64,000 nt of DNA from positions 29,030,028 through 29,094,027 of the forward strand of contig CM042966.1 of assembly GCA_023678885.1 (NCBI GenBank), in the 5' to 3' direction. Positions within the stretch are counted from its first letter, which is position 1. The number at the start of each line of letters is the position of its first letter. A model generated the notes under the pieces. It had not been told where the DNA came from. It ran no database searches and worked only from the letters and a program-made list of their open reading frames with translations. Shown piece by piece: positions 56,746 through 64,000 of this stretch. The position numbers and the translations under genes were made by a program. This DNA comes from Pogostemon cablin. Lineage: Eukaryota; Streptophyta; Magnoliopsida; Lamiales; Lamiaceae.

Positions 56746-58431
56746 TACCTGTTAGAGGCTTCATTAAAGCTTTTTTAAAACTAATCAAAGTAAATAAGCA
56801 AGACTTAAAGTTAAGGGGCTTAATTTTTAGTATAAAATTATAAAATAATATAATAAAGTAAAAATAAAATAAGTGGGTTTACCTCTACTTTATTGTCAAA
56901 ACTCTAACATATTTGATTTTTAATAAAATACTATACAAAAACAAATTTTTTTTGAGGTAAAAGAGATTATTAAGCCCTTAATTTGCTATCAGATTCCAAA
57001 TCAACTAGCTGGAAATGAAAACGACAAAGATGAGGCTGCTATGTAAATTAAGTACCGAGAAAAATTGAAAGTTTAAAAGGTTGAATTGAGAGAGATATTT
57101 AGATTAATATAAGTATTTTAATTAATATATAAATGAAATAGAAATCACTATTTTTGTTTGGATTTGCATAAAGAAATTGACATCATTAAGAACCAATTAA
57201 AGGGAGGCAGCTGCACTGACCTTTACTTTTTTTTTTTTTAAATCACTATATATTTAGGTATTTTATTTATATATTATTGCATTTTTTCTGATGTTTAAGT
57301 AAAAAAATCTCATATCTTTGAGATCAAGGAATTAAATTGCTTCTAATGTTCACTGGTTGGAAAAGTCTATACCAGAATATGCATGAATCATATAAGTATA
57401 TTCTTTTGACAAACCTAATGAGATTAAAATATAAAAGTTAAATTTAATGTGCATCGATATTACACATATGTGATATTGTTAGTACAAATTAAAATTAGAT
57501 TGTAAAATTAGATAGAATTAATAATTAAAATAATTAATTAGATAGTACGTAGATGACAGTACAGCAGCATGTATATGCATATCTTACTACCATTTTATTC
57601 TTATTATTTAGATTATACTTATTATTTGCTTTTAACGTATGCATGCTTATTTGAAATTAATGATCATGTAGATTTTGAAATCCGATTTTAAAATCATGAA
57701 TTTTGAAAATTATTTGGATAGCGATAATCTATCTCTCGATTCACCAAATATTATTACATTTTACTAATTATTAGTGTGTCACAATTATTGTTAGATTTCT
57801 TTTTATGGTAAATTTACTCAAAACAATTAATATATCTACATAACTAGGTTTCACACACAACATTAACAAAAATTATTATATATTATATATTATATATCTC
57901 AAACTATTACAAATGAAAGTACTATATTCCTCGATCTCAATACATAGCAAATGTAACAACGAAAGAGGGATTATTTGTTATTATTTAAAAATATATATAT
58001 ATAAAACCATTTAAAGTTTTCAAAACCAATTGAAGTTGGTGTGACTTGTGAGATCTAATCAGGTATAAAATGAGACCAATTTTCTATACTTCATATATCT
58101 AATTATTGGCAAGACAAAATTCGTTATTTGATTTTATTTTTAAAATTAGTCAAGAAACCAACATTACAAGTGAAAAAATTCAACTTTACATACGAGTTAA
58201 ATTCGACAAGTCTCGTGTGTGTATATGTGAATATTTAAGTTTATTAGTCAATCTTATACAAGATACTACATATAAATAGTTATTCAGTAAAATACTTGTC
58301 CCATCTTTTTAAATTAGAAAGTACTTGGAAGTATGCATACTTAAAGATTTGACGTCCCTAATTAATCCAAGTTGGAATTTCTAACTGCTACTAAAATTTA
58401 TACCAAACTTCTTATTAATTAATTTTGACTA
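56746..58431. other. intergenic, AT-rich
   Basis: No gene, tandem array or paired terminal repeat is visible. Short TATATATTA runs lie near 57875-57895. Confidence 0.5.
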
Positions 58432-58836
58432 TGTTAAAGCTCTCGCAATAAATCACCTAAGGTAGGTAACTATATTGTGGATAAATATATTAATTATATT
58501 TATTAATTAGACAAAAGCTTTATGGTTAACTCCACGATGGAGAACGTGGATTATCAAGGTGGTTATTATAATCTCATAAAACGAGATAGAAGGCAAGAGG
58601 ACAATCACAATTATTACAGTTTATCTTGTGATAATCTATGATTAAGATATTGATGATGAGAAACTAACTTGAGCTCTACGCCGAAGGAATACTTTTGCAG
58701 GTTGCGTACGAAGATTGTTGTGGATATCGCTGAGGATTGAAGAATACTTGAGTAATCAAATTAGTTTTGTATCCTCATAATCTTTTATATTATCGTTTAA
58801 TTAATTAATTTATTATTTGATAATTCAACTTCATCA
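58432..58836 (+). mobile_element. LTR remnant with primer-binding site
   Basis: The stretch ends ...TTCAACTTCATCA and is followed after two bases by TTGGCGCCGTATGTGGGA (58839-58856), the usual primer-site form of Tat-type gypsy and related elements. The start TGTTAAAGCTCTCGC is a guess. No matching second LTR or coding region is visible, so the element is largely deleted. Confidence 0.5.
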
Positions 58837-58859
58837 AATTGGCGCCGTATGTGGGAAAA

Positions 58860-59950
58860 AGAATTGAGGCGAGAGATGTTTTATCTAAATATTTTTCTGA
58901 AGTTTTGAGTAAGTTTTGAAGTTGAAACCTGCAAATGGTGAGTTAAAATGTTAAGAACTATTAACTGCGAGTTTGAGGTGTGTTCATTATTTCTGCCTCT
59001 CATTAGCCTAAATGTTCCAGAGCTCCACTTCCTCTGATTTTATTCACCTCCATTATTATTCTAACCATTATGTGTTTATGAACTTACAATTTTTACATGA
59101 TCGTAACATACTCCTTACCCCTGCAAGACAAAACCCTGAAATGTCTCTAGTAAAGGCAAACATGGACGATAATAGGAAGCATTGTTTTGGGAATTTGGTT
59201 AATCTTTTTTATTTTTTCATTATTGTATTCGTGAGGTAATGTGCACTTTTATCTCTGGGATTCGGAATCTTTGTGTCTCCTTCCCATTACCCCCTTCTTC
59301 TTCCATGATGAAACACCCCCAATTTTCAGAAGCCATGAAAGTGTATACAAGGTGTTCGAGAGAATACCTGAATTGAATGTTTGCATTTTCAGATACAATA
59401 AATAAATTTTTACATTTGTTAGATTAATCATTCATCATTTTGAACGATTGTGAGAGCTCCAAATTCTCATTCTGAAATTTGGGTTTTAGGAAGGGCATGC
59501 ATTGATACTGCTATATATACATGCAAGAAAGTGATGAACATTATGGTCTCAAATTTCAGAATTCATGCTTTACACACCGCTGAGGTTTGTGATACAGACA
59601 CATGGTTAATTTGAATACTTGTGAGGTATTATCTTACCTTGTATTAATTTTGCAACTCAAAACTCAATGTTTTTATCAATCTTGTGATTGTTGATCTGCA
59701 AAAAGTTTTGTAATATTTACGGAGCTGAATTTACATGGATATTGGTATGTAGTTTACGCCTATTGGATTGAGAGGAAGTTACTCATGCATTTGCGATTAT
59801 GAAACAAATTATTTGAGATGTTCTAATATTTCTATTGTTGGTACAGTGGAACCGAGTAAAACATGCATACAAGATGTGCCCGAGCCCGGAGAATGAGGAG
59901 ACTGAAGTGTGAACCATGTCCTTGAATGTGATCAAGGCTACGAAGCCTGA
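58860..59950. other. gene-poor stretch
   Basis: No supportable gene. A 75-residue frame at 59012-59239 has no signal, domain or splice context. The sequence is less AT-rich than most of the intergenic DNA and could be part of a retroelement leader or a non-coding transcript. Confidence 0.35.
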
Positions 59951-59954
59951 ATTG

Positions 59955-60440
59955 AGGCTAGGACCACGAGGTTCGATGCCTGGCTGTATAGCCCGGTATT
60001 AAGGCTAGGACCACGAGGTTCGACGTCTGGCTGTATAGCCCGGTATCAAGGCTAGGACCACAAGGTCCGACGTCTGGCTTTATAGCCCGGTATTAAGGCT
60101 AGGACCAAGAGGTTCGACGCTTGGCTGTATAGCCCGGTATCAAGGCTAGGACCACGAGGTCCGACGCCTGGCTTTATAGCCCGGTATTAAGGCTAGGACC
60201 ATGAGGTCCGATGTCTGGCTGTATAGCCCGGTATTAAGGCTAGGACCACGAGGTTTGACGCCTAGATGTGAAGCCCGGTAATGAGGTTAGGACCACAAGG
60301 TCCGATGTCTGGCTATGAACAACCGCATTGAGACTAGGACCACGAGGTCTGATGCCTGGTTGCAAAGCCTATCATCTCTTGATTGCGAGATAGTTGAAGT
60401 TAAGACCTCGAGGTCTGATGCTTGGATACCAAGCCTTAGT
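59955..60440. repeat. GC-rich minisatellite, unit 47 bp
   Basis: AAGGCTAGGACCACGAGGT, CCGACGCCTGGCTGTATAG and CCCGGTATT make a 47-bp unit. Copies start at about 59955, 60002, 60049, 60096, 60143, 60190 and 60237, with degenerate copies continuing to about 60440. The array is much GC-richer than its surroundings. The unit length is not a multiple of three and no frame stays open, so it is not a protein repeat. Confidence 0.9.
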
Positions 60441-61190
60441 TTCTACTGATGATGAGATAACTGAGAAATGAGTTCCCATTCTGACTTACCAACTGCCCAA
60501 GGGACATCATGCGATGATTTTCATGAACTCTGGGACGAATGGAAACTGAATTACATGAATAACATATTTCAGAAAGCGAAATGAAGATGAGAAGAAACTG
60601 AACTGAAAGTATGGTATGACCTGGCTCAGTTGAATTGCAGAGTTAATCGCTTTTAAGCAGGTATACAATAGACGCCCCTGCCCCTCTACCCTTCATATTC
60701 CAGGTTAAAGTATTGCGCAATTTTGGAATATGGAATTTTGAATTGGCAAAATTTATACATCACTGTTGTAAGTTATTAGTAGTTTGATTGCTGGAGCTCA
60801 TGAGAGTTGACATTGCTATGTTTTCACGGTACCATATATGGTGACAACATTATGTTTTCTGTTATTCTTTCGATGAGATTTGTTTTTATAAATGTGTATA
60901 ATTGTTAAGAGCTGAAAGCTATGAAATACTAACCTTGGGAGCCTGAAATGAGTAAAAGATACCACCTGCATTGGTGAGAAATCAAGTTATAAGCTGCCAT
61001 CTACATACTTGCTGCGCATCTTCCCCCCAGACAGTAAATCAAAATGCTGGTGGCCGAGTTATGATATATCAATCGAGTTATGATATATAAATCATGTTTC
61101 ATTTCAATGTTTGTGTGATTAAATTCTCTATTCATAGTATTAGGATGGTCATTCCAATGTTGTGAGTGGATGTTTAATTGAATCATATAT
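60441..61190. other. flank of the minisatellite
   Basis: No clear gene. The text around 60540-60700 (ACTGAAAGTATGGTATGACC, GACGCCCCTGCCCC) has the composition of a gypsy LTR or leader, but no boundaries can be drawn. Confidence 0.35.
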
Positions 61191-61797
61191 TGAAATGTGC
61201 ATGCATGTTAGTATAAGGGGAGGTAAGTCATACTCTCCTTAGGCTTGGACCATTCATAGAGGGACACTTAAGAAATTGAGTAAAAAGAACCAACTTATGA
61301 TCATAGTACCTTAAGGGAATTGAGATTAAGATCAATCTTAGGAGATTTAGACTTGTAAAAGGGTCGAGATCCTAGTTACCTTCGCCATAGGGATTAGGGG
61401 TAAAATCGTGATTGTTTTTAGTCCACAAGTTAATGAAAAATACCATCAAGAGTTTTGCATATCTAGCTCAAGTCTTCACCATAAGTATGATTAACCTTGC
61501 TTTCTTCTCAAGTGAATTCTACATCCATTTCATTCATCATTTACTTGTTATTTGATCATTTACTTTGTTAGTCTTAACTCTAGTTAATTGAGTAGAATCG
61601 TAAGTATTAGTTTTAAATAATAAAACATTTAAATTATCATCCTTACAAAGCATAAATCAATGGAAAATTCGGATACAAGCCTCAGTTTACTTTCTCTTGG
61701 GACGACATTATTATAAATTTTGTACTTGGTCATGCGTTTACAACAACGATAGAGTCTCTTACTCTTAAATATTTTACTAAAAATGCAATTAAGAATA
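61191..61797 (+). mobile_element. 3' portion of an Athila-like LTR
   Basis: This precedes a degenerate TGGCGCCGTTGCC-type primer site and an Athila-like gag in the same orientation, so it should be the end of the 5' LTR. It ends near AATTAAGAATA (61797). The left boundary is not determined and may lie upstream of 61191. Confidence 0.45.
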
Positions 61798-61817
61798 TGT
61801 CGCCGCTTGCCGCGGAA
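61798..61817 (+). other. Athila-type primer-binding site
   Basis: TGTCGCCGCTTGCCGCGGAA is a decayed form of the TGGCGCCGTTGCCGGGGA site used by Athila/Tat elements. Confidence 0.6.
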
Positions 61818-61942
61818 ATGTTAAACTTTTGGTTTTAACAAGTTTGAAGTTGATTAGTTTTGATAAGGATATTTATTTTATTTGGTGCGTATTTACTTGT
61901 CTTGGTTACTTGGAGAGCTAATTTGAAAATTCTTGTAGGTAC

Positions 61943-64000
61943 ATGCGAACTCGTTCAAGGTCTCAATCTATTGAACCTTTGAACTTGGAATTGGAAGCTA
62001 CCTTAAGAAGACAAAGAAGATGGGAGTTAGAGACTACGGAAGAGAGTATGGAAGAAGTAAGGGATAATGCAAACATGGTTGATGAAGAAGGCAATATAAG
62101 GAATTTTCATGGAGTTGATAATGTTAGAGGAGGTTATGATAATCCGGAATTTGTGCCACAAGCATATGCTCAACAAATGCACTTGCAAAACTAACAAATG
62201 CAAGTTATTATTCAAAACTTGATGGCACAACAAGAAGCAAGGAATAATCCTCCGGTGGTGCAAAATCAACCCTTTGGAAATGGAAACAATGGAGTGGGAA
62301 TGAATGTCCGTGATAATTTCCAACCGCAATATGGGAACTATGGAATGAGCCCGCCATTGAATGTGAATAATTTTGAGATCAAGACAGGATTGATCAACAT
62401 GGTGCAAGCAAATCAATTTGATGGTGGTGCTATGGAGGATCCAAATGCTCACTTAGCCCAATTTACGGAGTTAGCCAACACGATAAAGATAAATGAGGTA
62501 AGTAAGGATGTTGTTAAAATGAAGCTTTTCTTGTTTTCATTAAGAGATAGAGCTAAGGCTTAGTATCATGCTATACCACCGGGATCCTATACCACATGGA
62601 GAGAGTTGGCACAAAGGTTCTTGAGCAAGCATTTTCCGTCTTCAAAGATGTTGCATCTAAAAGGGAAAAAATTTTCAACTCAAGAAATTGCCATTTGAGA
62701 CATTTAGTGAAGCATGAGACCGATTCAAAGAGATGCTAAGGAAGTGTCCACAACACAGATACCCCGAAGAGCAACAAATATGATTTTTCTATGCCGGATT
62801 ACATGGAAGTGAGAGGATGCTTATTGTTGCTTCGGCGGGAGGTTTGATTTTGGGGCAAACTTCGAAAAGAGCAATGGCTATATGTGAGGAAATAGCTTTG
62901 AATACGGGTCAATGGCCTATGGATCGTGCATCGGGGATTATGAAAGGAAGAGAATTGCTAAGATGGAAGAAGTGTGCTTGCAACAAGTGAAAAAGGTGGA
63001 AGTGCCTAAGAAAGATATGACCGATAAGGCAATCACAGAGATATTAAAGAGGATGAATGCTAACATGCAAGTGTCTCCAAATTCTACACCGGTGGTGAAT
63101 CAACAAGTGCTTTCAAGTCTTCAACAAGGTATGTCATTACCTTTGATGAATCAACAAGCGTTTCCTAAACTTCAACAAGGTATGACTATGTCTAATATGG
63201 GTCAATCTTCTCAAAGTTGTCAAATGCCTACATCTATGTCTCAATAAGGTATGTCCTCTAATTTTGAAATTCAAGATACATGGTATTCACCGGAGATGAC
63301 GCTTGAGGAAGTTGTCTTCATACAAGGAAGGAACTTTCAAGGAAATTATAGTGGTAACTTTTGGAATCATGGAGGAGGATATCCACAAAGGCAAGGAGGA
63401 TGGGGGCAAGATAACTTTCAAGAAAATTTTAACCAACCTCATAGGTATGAGAATTTGTCATATGGGAATCAAGAGAATACTCTTACTCTTCCGCCAGGAA
63501 TCAATCCAGGGGAAAAAGCTCCAAATGGTGAAGGGACACCTACGGTGGAGGATAAAATGGGAAAAATGTTTGAGCTCATGAAGCATGAAAGGGATGAGAG
63601 GTTGTTAGAGAAAGAAGAAAGAAGGCAAGAAAGGGAAGTGAATGATCGGAGATTTAAAGCAATTGAGACTCACATTAGTCAAATGACAAGTGAAAAGGGG
63701 GATGTTCATCGTCAAGGGAAATTTCCATCCACTACCATTACTAATCCTAAGGAGCAATGTTTGTATGTTACCGTATGTAATATGGAAAGTAAGATGGAGA
63801 AAGGGTTGGTGGAAGCAACAAACATTGTTTCAAAGGTTGAAGAAAGTAGTTTGTGATGAAGTTGTGTCAAACGTGGAGGAGGAAATTGTCATAGATGATT
63901 ATTTGTCTTTTGATGATGAGAGGATTATTGATGAATTTCTGTCTTCATTTGTTGATGAAAGTAAGTATGAGAAAGAGTTGTGGTTGGAACAAGATCATGA
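61943..64000 (+). pseudogene. Athila-like gag, multiply broken, continues past the right edge
   Basis: Open parts at 61943-62194 and 62198-62563 are in one frame split by a TAA. They include MRTRSRSQSIEPLNLELEA, then LINMVQANQFDGGAMEDPNA and FTELANTIKINEVSKDVVKM, the conserved capsid start of Athila/Tat gag. After a TAG at 62561 the core continues with GSYTTWRELAQRFLSKHF, then through frameshifts to 62912-63247 and 63251-63856, which is Gln/Asn-rich with a long charged helix (KHERDERLLEKEERRQEREV). There is no zinc knuckle or protease before the window ends. Confidence 0.8.

Noticed and set aside
59955..60440. CRISPR-like or coding repeat
   Set aside because: The 47-bp period is direct and spacer-free, and not a multiple of three; no frame stays open.

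Overview
The window is AT-rich nuclear DNA of a flowering plant, probably a eudicot. The evidence is plant-type spliced genes (TIM13, an MKS1-like VQ protein, a plant natriuretic peptide-like protein, a Golgi nucleotide-sugar transporter) sparsely set among plant transposons: Athila/Tat-like and Tekay-like Ty3/gypsy elements, Stowaway MITEs, a MULE, a tRNA-derived SINE and an endogenous pararetrovirus. There are no bacterial-type operons, no CRISPR array and no functional tRNA or rRNA genes that I can support. The species cannot be named from the sequence.

Layout. 0-5 kb: two candidate 3'-terminal exons of a gene entering from the left; a broken piece of the third HMG box of a 3xHMG-box-type protein, abutted by an Athila-like solo LTR; a tandem-repeat tract; a GC-rich repeat; a MITE with GGTGCACC termini. 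6-11 kb: the VQ gene (+) and TIM13 (-, two exons). 11-19 kb: Stowaway MITEs, a PIF/Harbinger-like remnant, long TA microsatellites and a SINE with 15-bp target-site duplications. 19-25 kb: a gag-only non-autonomous LTR retrotransposon inserted into a second copy of the GGTGCACC MITE; it carries a 34-bp-type minisatellite and a reverse-oriented solo-LTR-like insertion. 26.7-36.5 kb: a nearly full-length, multiply broken endogenous pararetrovirus on the minus strand, split between reverse transcriptase and RNase H by a 1.9-kb solo LTR with a 5-bp target-site duplication. 37.2-38.2 kb: a MULE with long inverted repeats and a GC-richer core (Pack-MULE candidate). 38.7-39.4 kb: the PNP/EG45-like gene (three exons, +). 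42.8-44.2 kb: CACTA-like terminus and MITEs. 44.7-45.8 kb: single-exon nucleotide-sugar transporter (-). 48.2-49.0 kb: a degenerate element with a TA microsatellite. 49.6-56.5 kb: a young Ty3/gypsy element (-) with an intact gag-PR-RT-RNase H frame but no integrase. 56.5-64 kb: a small MITE, an LTR remnant with primer-binding site, a 47-bp GC-rich minisatellite and a broken Athila-like gag running off the right edge.

The four host genes are unrelated in function and independently regulated (MAPK/WRKY defence signalling, mitochondrial import, secreted peptide signalling, Golgi nucleotide-sugar transport). Most of the remaining sequence is a nested record of insertions whose order can be partly read from target-site duplications. 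I found no coherent new multi-gene system. The most informative structures are the pararetrovirus interrupted by the solo LTR, the retrotransposon-in-MITE with a paralogous empty site in the same window, the Pack-MULE candidate and the GC-rich 47-bp minisatellite.
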